This document shows positions 15,163 through 23,338 of a DNA stretch of 64,000 nucleotides, in pieces (the stretch's first letter is position 1; each line of letters opens with the position of its first letter). The stretch spans positions 1 through 64,000 of the forward strand of contig JAGKWR010000007.1 in assembly GCA_021151765.1 (NCBI GenBank). The letters run 5' to 3'. Position numbers and translations under genes: made by a program. Source of the DNA: Alphaproteobacteria bacterium (GTDB lineage Bacteria; Pseudomonadota; Alphaproteobacteria; Rickettsiales; UBA1997). The notes beneath the pieces were generated by a model. That model worked only from the letters and a program-made list of their open reading frames with translations. It was not told where the DNA came from and did not search any database.

Positions 15163-15780
15163 ATGCGTAAAATTTCGAATAATATTAGTGAAATAGCCCA
15201 AGGTCTTTATACTAAAATTTTCTGGAATAATTTTCTCGACAAAGAAGAAATCGAGAAATTAACGCAATATTGTAAAGCTTTTGAGGTTCAAAGAGCTACT
15301 ATCTCTTCTGAAAACCCTACTATTAATGACGAAATACGCATCTCCAACACAAATTTCCACAATCGTAACAACGAAAATGCTTGGATTTTTGATCGGATAA
15401 ATCACGCAGTTGAAGAAATAAATTCAAAATTCTACCACTTTGATTTACACGGTTATAACTACTTCCAATATTCAGAATATTTAGGCTCTAACAAAGGAAA
15501 ATATGATTTCCACATGGATACTTTCATGGACTCTGAAAGCCTAAAACTATCCAGCACAAGAAAGCTTTCCTTAGTTTTATTGCTAAGTGAACCTGGAGTC
15601 GATTTTGAAGGCGGAGACTTCCAAATGAATACTTCTAATGAACAACAATGCGAAACTATCAATATGCAAAAAGGTACTTTAATTGCATTTCCTTCTTTTT
15701 TACTTCATCGTGTAACTCCTGTCAGTAAAGGCGTCAGAAGATCAATCGCAATTTGGGTAGAAGGACCAAAGTTCAAATAA
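15163..15780 (+). CDS. 2-oxoglutarate/Fe(II) dioxygenase (PKHD-type hydroxylase-like)
   Basis: The 205-residue protein carries the double-stranded beta-helix iron site: H-x-D in KYDFHMDTF (about residue 117-119) and a distal histidine in FPSFLLHRVTPV (about 182). The 2-oxoglutarate-binding arginine lies in GVRRSIAIWVEG (about 193). These are the residues expected of a functional prolyl/lysyl hydroxylase-fold enzyme. The substrate is unknown. It is 8 bp after ccoP and its stop is directly followed by the holB start, so it may be in the same transcript, although no functional link to either is evident. Confidence 0.85.
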   Translation: MRKISNNISEIAQGLYTKIFWNNFLDKEEIEKLTQYCKAFEVQRATISSENPTINDEIRISNTNFHNRNNENAWIFDRINHAVEEINSKFYHFDLHGYNYFQYSEYLGSNKGKYDFHMDTFMDSESLKLSSTRKLSLVLLLSEPGVDFEGGDFQMNTSNEQQCETINMQKGTLIAFPSFLLHRVTPVSKGVRRSIAIWVEGPKFK

Positions 15781-16683
15781 ATGATCGGATTTGAGTTCAT
15801 AAAATCAGAAATTATCAAATCTTACCAAGCCAACAAGCTGCATCACGCCATTTTATTGCACGGTAAAAAAGGTATCGGCAAATCTAACTTCGCCAAAAAA
15901 ATTGCCCAAGAACTCACCAATAATTACAAAAACAACAATCCTGACGTCTTTGTAATCGAAAAAGATGCCGAAAAAAAAGAAATTGGCATCGACAAAATCC
16001 GCAGCATTAAAGATTTCGTAAATCAAACTTCTGCTGTTTCTCTCAATAAATTTATCATTATTGATTCAGCTTGCGAGCTTAACAAATCAAGCTCTAACGC
16101 TTTATTGAAAGTTTTGGAAGAACCTCGTCCGAATAATTTTCTGATTTTAGTAGCTCACAATATTAATCGCGTTTTACCAACTTTGATCTCGCGCTGCCAT
16201 TTAATCACAGCTCCGCAACTTACGCGTGCTGATTTTAATCAAGTTTTGGCACAAAATAATCTCAACTTTAGCGCTCAAGACTTGAATTTTTTATCTGAAA
16301 TCTGCGACAACGCACCTGCTGATGCCATTACTTTCGGCAATAATTTAGCACGATTTTACGAACTATTTTTACGCTCAGTAGTAAATAAAAAAATTAGCCC
16401 AGAACTTCTCAAACAGATCGCCGACAAAAATTTCTCTTTTGTGATTTTCGAGAAATTAGTAGAATTTTTTTGTAATCGTTTAAGCAAAACCAAAAACAAC
16501 ATCGCGATCGATTTTTATTTCGAAGAAGAAAAAGTTTTTCTGAATTTAACACGTAAATTTTCCGCTGAAGAAATTTTCACTATTTGTGATGAATCCTACG
16601 CCATGTTGCGCAAAACCACCAATTTCAACTTAGACAAAAAACTGTGTTTCATCAATTTTTTTAACCTGATTTGCTACCGATAA
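15781..16683 (+). CDS. holB: DNA polymerase III delta' subunit
   Basis: Delta' is part of the clamp loader that places the beta clamp on DNA. The 300-residue product starts with the AAA+ fold. Walker A is HGKKGIGKSNFAKK at about 27-40, a delta' Walker B-like segment is FIIIDSACELN near 95, and sensor-type NALLKVLEEPRPNNF lies near 110-124. The zinc-binding cysteines of DnaX are absent, and an ISRCH motif follows at about 137. Together these favour holB over dnaX. It abuts the preceding gene without a gap and is 1 bp from anmK. Confidence 0.88.
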   Translation: MIGFEFIKSEIIKSYQANKLHHAILLHGKKGIGKSNFAKKIAQELTNNYKNNNPDVFVIEKDAEKKEIGIDKIRSIKDFVNQTSAVSLNKFIIIDSACELNKSSSNALLKVLEEPRPNNFLILVAHNINRVLPTLISRCHLITAPQLTRADFNQVLAQNNLNFSAQDLNFLSEICDNAPADAITFGNNLARFYELFLRSVVNKKISPELLKQIADKNFSFVIFEKLVEFFCNRLSKTKNNIAIDFYFEEEKVFLNLTRKFSAEEIFTICDESYAMLRKTTNFNLDKKLCFINFFNLICYR

Positions 16684-16684
16684 A

Positions 16685-17821
16685 ATGACTAAACTTTACA
16701 AAGCTATTGGCTTGATGAGCGGAACTTCAATGGATGGTATTGATTTAGCTTTAATCGAAAGTGACGGTAAAACAGTAATAAATCGTAAAAATTTCGACTA
16801 CACAGCCTACCAAAACGACTTTAAATCACGTTTATCGCATCTCATTTACAACAATCCTAAACTTTCTGAAATCAAAGCAGTCGAAAACGAATTGACGATG
16901 CATCACGCCAATTTGGTAAATAATTTCTTGCAACAAAATCAAATTAATCCGCAAGAAATCGATCTTATCGCTTTTCATGGTCACACTATTTTTCACTCTC
17001 CTGAAAATGGCTCCACTTGGCAAATTGGTAATCCGCATTTATTGGCACATAAAACTGGAATCAATGTAGTTGCTGATTTCCGCACCCGCGATGTTGTAAT
17101 GGGTGGACAAGGCGCGCCTTTGGTTCCGATCTATCATTATTATCTTTTCCACCAACAACCACGCCCTTGCGCAGTTTTAAATATTGGCGGAATTTCCAAC
17201 ATTACTTACTTACGTGGCGACAAAGAAGATGAGATTGAGGCTTTCGATACTTGCTTCGGCAACGCTCCACTTGATGATTTAGTGAAAGAAAAATTTAACT
17301 GTGATTTTGATGAAGATGGTAAAATTGCTAAACGTGGACAAATAGATTTCATCTTGGCTGATCGCATTTTACAAAATGAAATTTTTCACAAAAAACCGCC
17401 AAAATCTTTTGATCGCGATGATTTTTCAATGTTACTTGCACCAATTAATAGCTTGAAAAATCCAGAAGATTCTTTGGCAACTTATGCCTACATGCACGCA
17501 CGTGCAATCCAAATTAGTTTAGAATTTCTAAGCGACAAACCAAGATCACTTCTAGTGTGCGGCGGTGGCAGAAAAAATGTTGCTTTGATGGATGAAATGA
17601 AGAAGTGGTTGAATGGTGTGGAGGTTAAAACTGTTGACGAAATCGGCTTCAATGGCGATGCAATCGAAGCCGAAGCTTTCGCGTTCTTGGCAATCAGAAG
17701 TGTTATTGGATTACCAATTAGTTTTCAAAAGACGACAGGGGTTTTACCGGGAAATAATTCCGCTCTGGTTTCACCTCAGCAACGTTCTTTTTCTTGCGGC
17801 GGCGTCTTCTATCGCGCTTAA
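16685..17821 (+). CDS. anmK: Anhydro-N-acetylmuramic acid kinase
   Basis: AnmK phosphorylates and opens 1,6-anhydro-MurNAc from turned-over peptidoglycan, feeding the cell-wall recycling pathway. The 378-residue product has the ATP-binding start GLMSGTSMDGIDLAL, the HGHT motif (IAFHGHTIFHSP, about 99), the NIGGISN motif (about 161) and the LVCGGGRKN motif (about 289). The end is odd. After PISFQKTTGV the protein continues for about 25 further residues that overlap, on the opposite strand, the 3' end of the alpha/beta hydrolase gene by 104 bp. Its final CGGVFYRA could be the native AnmK tail displaced by an insertion. Confidence 0.95.
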   Translation: MTKLYKAIGLMSGTSMDGIDLALIESDGKTVINRKNFDYTAYQNDFKSRLSHLIYNNPKLSEIKAVENELTMHHANLVNNFLQQNQINPQEIDLIAFHGHTIFHSPENGSTWQIGNPHLLAHKTGINVVADFRTRDVVMGGQGAPLVPIYHYYLFHQQPRPCAVLNIGGISNITYLRGDKEDEIEAFDTCFGNAPLDDLVKEKFNCDFDEDGKIAKRGQIDFILADRILQNEIFHKKPPKSFDRDDFSMLLAPINSLKNPEDSLATYAYMHARAIQISLEFLSDKPRSLLVCGGGRKNVALMDEMKKWLNGVEVKTVDEIGFNGDAIEAEAFAFLAIRSVIGLPISFQKTTGVLPGNNSALVSPQQRSFSCGGVFYRA

Positions 17822-18482
17822 CCTTACGAACTTTAGTTGAATCAAGAACCAAACGATCTTTGATATGCTGATCAATCATCATTTCAAATTCTTCCATTTG
17901 ATCTTTGAAGAAATGATCACCACCATGAATAACTTGATAAGTTACAGTTGCACCTTCCCTTGCTGAGAGTTTCTCTGCTAATTTAGCTGAATCAGCTTCT
18001 TTAGTAATTTCATCTTTATCACCCTGAACAATAAAGCCGGTTGAAGTGCATGGAACAATGAAATTAAAATCGTATTTAGTCGCAGGAGGAGCAACCAAAA
18101 TATAGTTTTCCAACTCTGGTCTTCTCATAACAGCCTGAAGAGCAATCCATGAACCAAAAGAGAAGCCTGCAATCCAAAAATCAGAAGCTTCCATATTTTG
18201 GTCATGCAACCAGTTCATAACTGCAGTAGCATCAAGTAGCTCGCCAACGCCATTGTCAAATTTACCTTGCGACTTTCCAACACCACGGAAATTGATACGC
18301 AAAACCGAAAAACCATTATTCACAAAAGCTTTATATAAGCTGTAAGTGATTTTGTTATTCATAGTTCCGCCATGCAAAGGATGCGGATGTAAAACCAAAG
18401 CAACCGGAGCTTTTGGGTTAGGATTCTGATGATAGCGCCCTTCGATTCTACCGGCAGGGCCATTGATGATTACTTCAGGCAT
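17718..18482 (-). CDS. Alpha/beta hydrolase (COG2945-like) with basic tail
   Basis: The 254-residue protein begins with the typical VALVLHPHPLHGGTMNNK block (about 28-45), then FRGVGKSQG (about 65) and the nucleophile elbow GFSFGSW with Ser at about 108. An HGGDHFF segment near 197 supplies the catalytic histidine. Substrates of this family are not established. The last ~45 residues form a very basic tail (RDRRRRRKKKN) that overlaps the 3' end of anmK tail to tail by 104 bp. The tail may be real or may reflect loss of an earlier stop. Confidence 0.85.
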   Translation of the reverse strand: MPEVIINGPAGRIEGRYHQNPNPKAPVALVLHPHPLHGGTMNNKITYSLYKAFVNNGFSVLRINFRGVGKSQGKFDNGVGELLDATAVMNWLHDQNMEASDFWIAGFSFGSWIALQAVMRRPELENYILVAPPATKYDFNFIVPCTSTGFIVQGDKDEITKEADSAKLAEKLSAREGATVTYQVIHGGDHFFKDQMEEFEMMIDQHIKDRLVLDSTKVRKVKRDRRRRRKKKNVAEVKPERNYFPVKPLSSFEN

Positions 18483-18609
18483 ATATTTTTTTTATTGTAA
18501 AAAAGGCCTTTATCCCTTCAGGATACGGCAACGCGTCATAAACCGCGCCCCGCCTTGCGGGGATCCCATCTTGCATATAGAATGGAAATACAAGATAGAA
18601 AATAACGAA
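18483..18609. other. Intergenic stretch with a GC-rich hairpin patch
   Basis: This is non-coding as far as I can see. Bases 18548-18562 form a tight GC-rich hairpin (CCCCGC, loop CTT, GCGGGG) inside a patch much richer in G+C than its surroundings. A second small inverted repeat, ATCTTG/CAAGAT, flanks about 18567-18596. It lies upstream of the minus-strand hydrolase gene. It could be part of a regulatory leader or a remnant of a dispersed repeat. Confidence 0.4.
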
Positions 18610-18655
18610 AAGGGACAAAAGTTAGACGATAGAATTCGACTAACTTTTGTCCCTT
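18610..18655 (-). terminator. Perfect 16-bp hairpin after the small conserved gene
   Basis: Arms 18610-18625 (AAGGGACAAAAGTTAG) and 18640-18655 are exact reverse complements with a 14-bp loop. On the minus strand the stem ends in CCCTTTTCGTTATTTT, a weak T-rich tail. It lies 15 bp past the stop of the 64-residue gene, which it probably terminates. Confidence 0.7.
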
Positions 18656-18670
18656 AGATGTATCCTAAGC

Positions 18671-18865
18671 TTAGTTCAATTCATCCCACTGAATTGGCTT
18701 ACCTTCAACTGCAACTAATTGAGTAGTTCCAGCATATTTAGCAGACATGTATTTACCATGACCAGCATGAACTCCGTAGTAATAAGCCGGCTCAACGTCT
18801 TTACCGTTGTGCTTCTTCTTTTCGACGTTTTTTACCCTGTTCTTCGGGTTGTTCTTAGTACCCAT
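18671..18865 (-). CDS. Small basic conserved hypothetical protein (64 aa)
   Basis: This 64-residue lysine-rich protein begins MGTKNNPKNRVKNVEKKK and contains a YYYGVHAGHGKYMSAKYAG core and the end PIQWDELN. It has no signal peptide or membrane segment. I believe similar small proteins occur in related alphaproteobacteria, but I cannot name a family. It has its own hairpin terminator and is divergent from pgk, so it is likely a single-gene unit. Pairing of well-placed start, stop and terminator supports that it is real. Confidence 0.7.
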   Translation of the reverse strand: MGTKNNPKNRVKNVEKKKHNGKDVEPAYYYGVHAGHGKYMSAKYAGTTQLVAVEGKPIQWDELN

Positions 18866-18999
18866 AAAAGCGTTATAATTTTAAGTTTTAGTGGAAAATT
18901 TCTTGTAGAAAAAAGAAATGAGGCCGCGCAAAATAAAAAACATCACACCAAAATCAAGTTTTTTCTCTTCACTTTTTAAATATCCTTAATTTTAAAACG

Positions 19000-20196
19000 A
19001 TGCCTAAATTCAACCGCCTAAAAGATTGTGTAGTTACAAATAAAAACGTGATTGTTCGCGTCGACATTAATGTTCCGATGAAAAATGGAAAAATCGAAGA
19101 TGATACTCGCATTCGCGCCGTTATTCCAACTTTGGAATATTTAGCTCAACAAAAAGCCAAAGTAATTGTTATTTCACATTTTGGACGTCCTGAAGGAAAA
19201 GTTGAGCCTTCAATGTCAATCCAACCTTTAGTATCAAGAGTTCAAGAATTACTTAGCGACATTAAAGTTTCTTTTGTTGACGATTGTATCGGTGAAAAAG
19301 TGAAAAATGCCGTTGCCGCTACTAATTACGGTGAAGTAATCATGTTGGAAAACTTACGTTTCTATAAACAAGAAACAAAAAACGACCCAGAATTCTCTCG
19401 TGAATTGGCTTCTCTTGCCAATCTTTATGTTAACGATGCATTTTCTTGTTCGCATCGCGCTCATGCTTCAATCACCGGTATTCCAGCTATTTTGAAATCA
19501 GCAGCCGGATTTTTGATGGAAGAAGAATTAGACGGTTTAACAAATCATTTAGAAAATGCCAAAAAACCAATGATGGCAGTTGTTGGTGGCGCTAAAGTTT
19601 CGACCAAACTTGATTTACTCAATTCACTTTCAACTAAAGCGCAAACCATTGTGGTTGGCGGCGGAATGGCCAATACTTTCTTGTATGCTTTAGGTAAAAA
19701 TATCGGCAAATCTTTGTGTGAAAAAGAATTGAAAGATACCGCTCTAAAAATTATTGAAACCGCTAAAGCAAATGGCTGCGAAATTTTACTACCATTTGAC
19801 GTCGTTGTTGCCAAAAAATTCGAAGCAAATGCAGAATGCAAAACCGTTTCAGTTGATGAAATCAGCGATGATGATATGATTTTAGATATTGGAGCACAAA
19901 GCAGTGCCAAAGTTGCCGAAGTATTGGCAACTCACCAAACTTTGGTATGGAATGGCCCACTTGGAGCTTTCGAAATCAAACCTTTTAATATTGGAACCGA
20001 CAGTTTTGCTAAAACTGCAGCAGACTTAACCGTGCAAGGCAAATTAGTTTCCGTTTCTGGTGGCGGTGATTCAGTTTCAGCTTTAAACGCTGCTGGATTA
20101 GCCGATAAATTTACTTACATCTCAACTGCTGGCGGCGCTTTCTTAGAATGGTTGGAAGGTAAAGATTTACCTGGGGTTGCAGCACTTTCTAATTAA
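19000..20196 (+). CDS. pgk: Phosphoglycerate kinase
   Basis: Pgk interconverts 1,3-bisphosphoglycerate plus ADP and 3-phosphoglycerate plus ATP in glycolysis or gluconeogenesis. The 398-residue product has the signature RVDINVPMKNG at about 21-31, substrate residues in SHFGRPEGK (about 59), ENLRFYKQE (about 115) and the hinge region VWNGPLGAFE (about 311). The C-terminal GGGDSVSAL nucleotide motif lies at about 350. No other glycolysis gene is adjacent, so it is a single-gene unit between two hairpins. Confidence 0.98.
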   Translation: MPKFNRLKDCVVTNKNVIVRVDINVPMKNGKIEDDTRIRAVIPTLEYLAQQKAKVIVISHFGRPEGKVEPSMSIQPLVSRVQELLSDIKVSFVDDCIGEKVKNAVAATNYGEVIMLENLRFYKQETKNDPEFSRELASLANLYVNDAFSCSHRAHASITGIPAILKSAAGFLMEEELDGLTNHLENAKKPMMAVVGGAKVSTKLDLLNSLSTKAQTIVVGGGMANTFLYALGKNIGKSLCEKELKDTALKIIETAKANGCEILLPFDVVVAKKFEANAECKTVSVDEISDDDMILDIGAQSSAKVAEVLATHQTLVWNGPLGAFEIKPFNIGTDSFAKTAADLTVQGKLVSVSGGGDSVSALNAAGLADKFTYISTAGGAFLEWLEGKDLPGVAALSN

Positions 20197-20202
20197 TTTA
20201 GA

Positions 20203-20238
20203 GCATTTTTCTGAAGTGTTTTTTCTTCAGAAAAATGC
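20203..20238. terminator. Bidirectional terminator between pgk and the SurA-like gene
   Basis: Arms 20203-20216 (GCATTTTTCTGAAG) and 20225-20238 are exact complements around an 8-bp T-rich loop. It lies between convergent genes, 7 bp from each stop codon. A-T runs inside the arms give a U-tract in either direction. Confidence 0.75.
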
Positions 20239-20244
20239 ATAGAA

Positions 20245-21228
20245 TTATCTAAATATTTTGGCGACTGAATTACGGTCAATTTCAACAAAAGCTTTTTTGC
20301 GTAAATCAGATAAATGGCCTTTGGCGACTATTTGTAATTTTCGCATAAAAAGCGCATTTTGTGCGGCATTAAGATCTTTTTCTTCGAGATTTTCTTCCTG
20401 TTTAATGTTTAGCACTCTGAAAATATAATAACCATCATTCAACATTACTGGGTCTGAATATTCACCCTTTTTCAAATGCGAAATCGCATTGAAAATTTTT
20501 ACGTCAATGTCGCCTTGGGAAACCCAACCAATTTCACCGCCGTTTTCAATACTTAAACTGTCTCGCGAAAATTGTTTAACTACGCTAGAAAAATCTGCTC
20601 CGGCTCTTAGTTCAGACACTAATTTTTTTGCTAAAATTTCAGAATTATTACCTTCTGGCACAAAAACTTGCGCGATTAAAAATTTAGAAACGCTGGTGCT
20701 AAATTTATGAAGCTCAAAAAACTCTTTGAGCTCAACATCAGTTATTTTAACGCGATTACGCAAAGTTTCGGAAATAATTTTTGACCAAGCTATTTCAGCT
20801 TCAACCTGCTTTAGATAATTTACGTAAGAAAGCTTTCTCTCGATCAAAGAAATTTTGAATTGATTAAGATTCTTTTTCTGACGCGCTAACATTGCTTCTG
20901 CGCCTTGTTCAACTTCATTTTGGGTAACTTCAATTTTAAATGAAGCGGCTTCTTGTCGAATTAATTCTTCATCAATCATTTTATCGACGATTTGGTCGAG
21001 TAAATTTTTAGTTTCCGAAGCTGAATTTATTTTGATTTTCGAAGTGAAAAGCACGAAACGATAACGATCCGCAACTTCAATATTTGTGATTACTTTATTA
21101 TTAATTTTGGCGACCACAAATACTGAAGAATCTTGTGCTGCAACGTTTTGCAAAGTCAAAAAACAGCAAGCAAAAACGGCAATTATTTTGAGTAAAATTG
21201 AAATTTTTTGCCTGCAAATTTTAAACAT
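20245..21228 (-). CDS. SurA-like periplasmic peptidyl-prolyl isomerase
   Basis: The 327-residue protein has an N-terminal signal peptide (about 1-31, hydrophobic ISILLKIIAVFACCFLTLQN, cleavage near VAAQD). A SurA N-terminal chaperone segment follows (VVAKINNKVITNIEV, about 37). One parvulin PPIase domain lies at about 180-285, with LIAQVFVPEG, FSRDSLSIENGGEIGWV and YYIFRVL. It probably escorts outer-membrane proteins through the periplasm. Its ATG overlaps the stop of the CtpA-type protease gene by one base, so both envelope-quality-control genes are translated as a coupled pair. Confidence 0.88.
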   Translation of the reverse strand: MFKICRQKISILLKIIAVFACCFLTLQNVAAQDSSVFVVAKINNKVITNIEVADRYRFVLFTSKIKINSASETKNLLDQIVDKMIDEELIRQEAASFKIEVTQNEVEQGAEAMLARQKKNLNQFKISLIERKLSYVNYLKQVEAEIAWSKIISETLRNRVKITDVELKEFFELHKFSTSVSKFLIAQVFVPEGNNSEILAKKLVSELRAGADFSSVVKQFSRDSLSIENGGEIGWVSQGDIDVKIFNAISHLKKGEYSDPVMLNDGYYIFRVLNIKQEENLEEKDLNAAQNALFMRKLQIVAKGHLSDLRKKAFVEIDRNSVAKIFR

Positions 21229-22559
21229 TATTTCTGAGTATTAACTTTGAAAATGCTAATGCCGCGAACCAAGTCAATTGCGCGGGCAAGTTGATAATCT
21301 TTTTCGTATAAATCGAAATTATCGTCAGTAATTTTTTCTTTTTTAGCTTCTTTAACAGCATCTTGAATTTGTACTTCAATATGACCTTTCAAGTCAGCTT
21401 CAGAGTTTGGTTCAACAGTTTTTTGTTTTTGAATTTTAGCATCCGAAACCTCAACATCTGGTTCAATACCATGAGCTTGAATTGATTTACCGCTTGGCGT
21501 GTAATACAAAGCAGTGGTCAAACGAATTGCACCGTGGTTTTTCTCAAGTGGAATGACTGTTTGTACAGAACCTTTTCCGAAAGATTTAGCACCCATAATT
21601 ACAGCGCGACTATTGTCTTGCAAAGCTCCTGAAACAATTTCTGAAGCTGATGCTGAACCTTCATTGATCAGAACTACTACCGGAATTCCAGGAACTAAAG
21701 TTTCATCACCTTTATCTTTAAAAATTTTAGCATTTTCTTTGTTACGACCACTGATTGAAACTATCGTTTTGTCTTTCGCCAAAAATTCATCACTAACCAA
21801 AATCGCTTGATCAAGCAAACCACCAGGATTGTTACGCAAATCTAGAATCACACCGCGCAAGGCTTTGTCGCCAATTTGCGTTTTCAATTTATTTAATTCT
21901 GTAACTAAACCTGAATGAGTTTGTTCTGAAAAAGTGCTAATTTTGATGTAAGCAACATCTTTAAAACGCGCTGATTTAACTGCTCTAACTTTGATGACTT
22001 CGCGAGTAATTGATTTGATCAAAGGCTCTTTTTCGCCTTTACGCAGAATTGTAATGTCAACTTTTGTTCCTGGTTTACCACGTAATTTTTTTACCACTTC
22101 GTCAATTGATAAACCTGCGATATTTTTGCCATCAACTTTGCTAATGTAATCACCAGATTTAATACCAAGTTTAGAAGCTGGAGTGTCATCAATAGCACTA
22201 ACTACTTTTACCAAAGAGTATTCCATGGTAATTTCAATACCGATACCACCAAATTCCCCTTTGGTTTGCACTTGCATTTCACGCAATGCTTCTTCGTTTA
22301 AATAAGAAGAATGTGGATCCAAAGCTGTTAAAAGGCCATTCGCAGCTGATTCAGCAAGCTGCTTGTCTGTTTTTTCCTCAACATAATCTTTTTTAACTCT
22401 TGAGATTACATCTTGTAAAAACTTTTTTTGATCATCTTCTGAATCAGTTTTATTAATCGTGATTGGTTTAATTTCGATTTGAGAAAATGACATAGCAGAT
22501 GCGAAACCAACCGCAGTGGATACAGCAACAACAGCAGAAATTTTAACGAGATTATTCAT
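21228..22559 (-). CDS. ctpA: Carboxy-terminal processing protease (S41 family)
   Basis: This periplasmic serine protease trims or degrades envelope proteins from their C-termini. The 443-residue product has a signal or anchor segment at about 7-25, a PDZ domain at about 90-180 (GIGIEITMEYSLVKVVS, SKLGIKSGDYIS) and the S41 core. The catalytic serine is in INEGSASASEIVSGAL (about 303) and the general-base lysine in KSFGKGSVQ (about 328). Length is typical. It is coupled by a one-base overlap to the downstream SurA-like gene. Confidence 0.95.
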   Translation of the reverse strand: MNNLVKISAVVAVSTAVGFASAMSFSQIEIKPITINKTDSEDDQKKFLQDVISRVKKDYVEEKTDKQLAESAANGLLTALDPHSSYLNEEALREMQVQTKGEFGGIGIEITMEYSLVKVVSAIDDTPASKLGIKSGDYISKVDGKNIAGLSIDEVVKKLRGKPGTKVDITILRKGEKEPLIKSITREVIKVRAVKSARFKDVAYIKISTFSEQTHSGLVTELNKLKTQIGDKALRGVILDLRNNPGGLLDQAILVSDEFLAKDKTIVSISGRNKENAKIFKDKGDETLVPGIPVVVLINEGSASASEIVSGALQDNSRAVIMGAKSFGKGSVQTVIPLEKNHGAIRLTTALYYTPSGKSIQAHGIEPDVEVSDAKIQKQKTVEPNSEADLKGHIEVQIQDAVKEAKKEKITDDNFDLYEKDYQLARAIDLVRGISIFKVNTQK

Positions 22560-22648
22560 AGCTAATAATTTTCAAAGGGCACAAAAAGCAATCTCGCAAA
22601 CACCAAAGGCACTTGCGAGACTAAGAAGTAGTATATTAAGAAGACGAA

Positions 22649-23053
22649 TTAAGCGATTCCATATTCATCTTTCAAAGACTCAGTGATTTCAGCTGGCGGT
22701 TCATCTCCATACGCTGAATGAAGAATTTTACCGTAGTTCTCAAGATGAATTATTTCATCATTTAAAGCTTTTAGGAAAAGCTGTACTTTAAGACGATCAA
22801 CTAAAACGTAGTACCAAGCGTTACGTCCTGCGTCCACTCCTTTTACAAGATAGATAAGTTCGGCTTGCATTTTCTTTTGAGGATCAATTTGTTTAATATT
22901 AGTAGGTTTTTGATGAGATTTCAAAATCTCTTCAGTGCTTGAAGATGGAACTGGTGTTTCTGTTTTACGTAAGCTTTCCGACGTGAAAGTCGATTTTTTA
23001 CTTCCGTATCTTTCAGCAAAACTTTTTCCCGCTCCAGAATTTTGTTCAGTCAT
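22649..23053 (-). CDS. Conserved hypothetical protein (134 aa)
   Basis: The family is not recognised. The 134-residue protein has a Ser/Thr-rich, probably disordered first half (residues 1-60). The compact second half contains AELIYLVKGVDAGRNAWYYV and FLKALNDEIIHLENYGKIL, both rich in aromatic residues and probably helical. No signal peptide or transmembrane segment is visible, so it is likely cytoplasmic. It begins 7 bp after the small lipoprotein gene on the same strand, and the two are probably cotranscribed. Confidence 0.7.
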   Translation of the reverse strand: MTEQNSGAGKSFAERYGSKKSTFTSESLRKTETPVPSSSTEEILKSHQKPTNIKQIDPQKKMQAELIYLVKGVDAGRNAWYYVLVDRLKVQLFLKALNDEIIHLENYGKILHSAYGDEPPAEITESLKDEYGIA

Positions 23054-23060
23054 ATTTTTC

Positions 23061-23222
23061 TTAAGAATTTTGAGATTTTTTCATCCACCAATCGTTAATT
23101 GGTTTTTTTGTACCGCATGGCCCCTCTTCGTTAGAAACACAAGGACTCTTAATATCTAGAGTCTTGGAAGAACACGAAGAAATCAAAACAAAAAGCGATA
23201 AAAGTAAGGCTATTTTTTTCAT
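23061..23222 (-). CDS. Small lipoprotein, possibly VirB7-like
   Basis: I start it at the ATG at 23220-23222, giving 53 residues. An upstream ATG would add 21 residues without a signal. The N-terminus is a lipoprotein signal (MKKIALLLSLFVLISSC, with LISS-C as lipobox), so Cys17 should be acylated. The mature part has two further cysteines in SPCVSNEEGPCGTK and ends with PINDWW. VirB7 proteins of type IV secretion systems are short lipoproteins with extra cysteines and a P-(V/I/L)-N motif used to contact VirB9, so this could be VirB7. The call rests on size and motif only. Confidence 0.55.
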   Translation of the reverse strand: MKKIALLLSLFVLISSCSSKTLDIKSPCVSNEEGPCGTKKPINDWWMKKSQNS

Positions 23223-23338
23223 ATTTTTCGCTAAAAATTTCAAGTGAGTGTTTTTGAAAACTAAGTTCTTGATAGAATTTTGCAAGCAACTATAGAATCA
23301 TTTTTTTAATCAAATTACTCATTTTTTTCTCTACAAAA

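Noticed and set aside
17613..17840. Plus-strand 75-residue frame overlapping the end of anmK
   Set aside because: It is an off-frame shadow of anmK and the antisense of the hydrolase gene, with no recognisable features.
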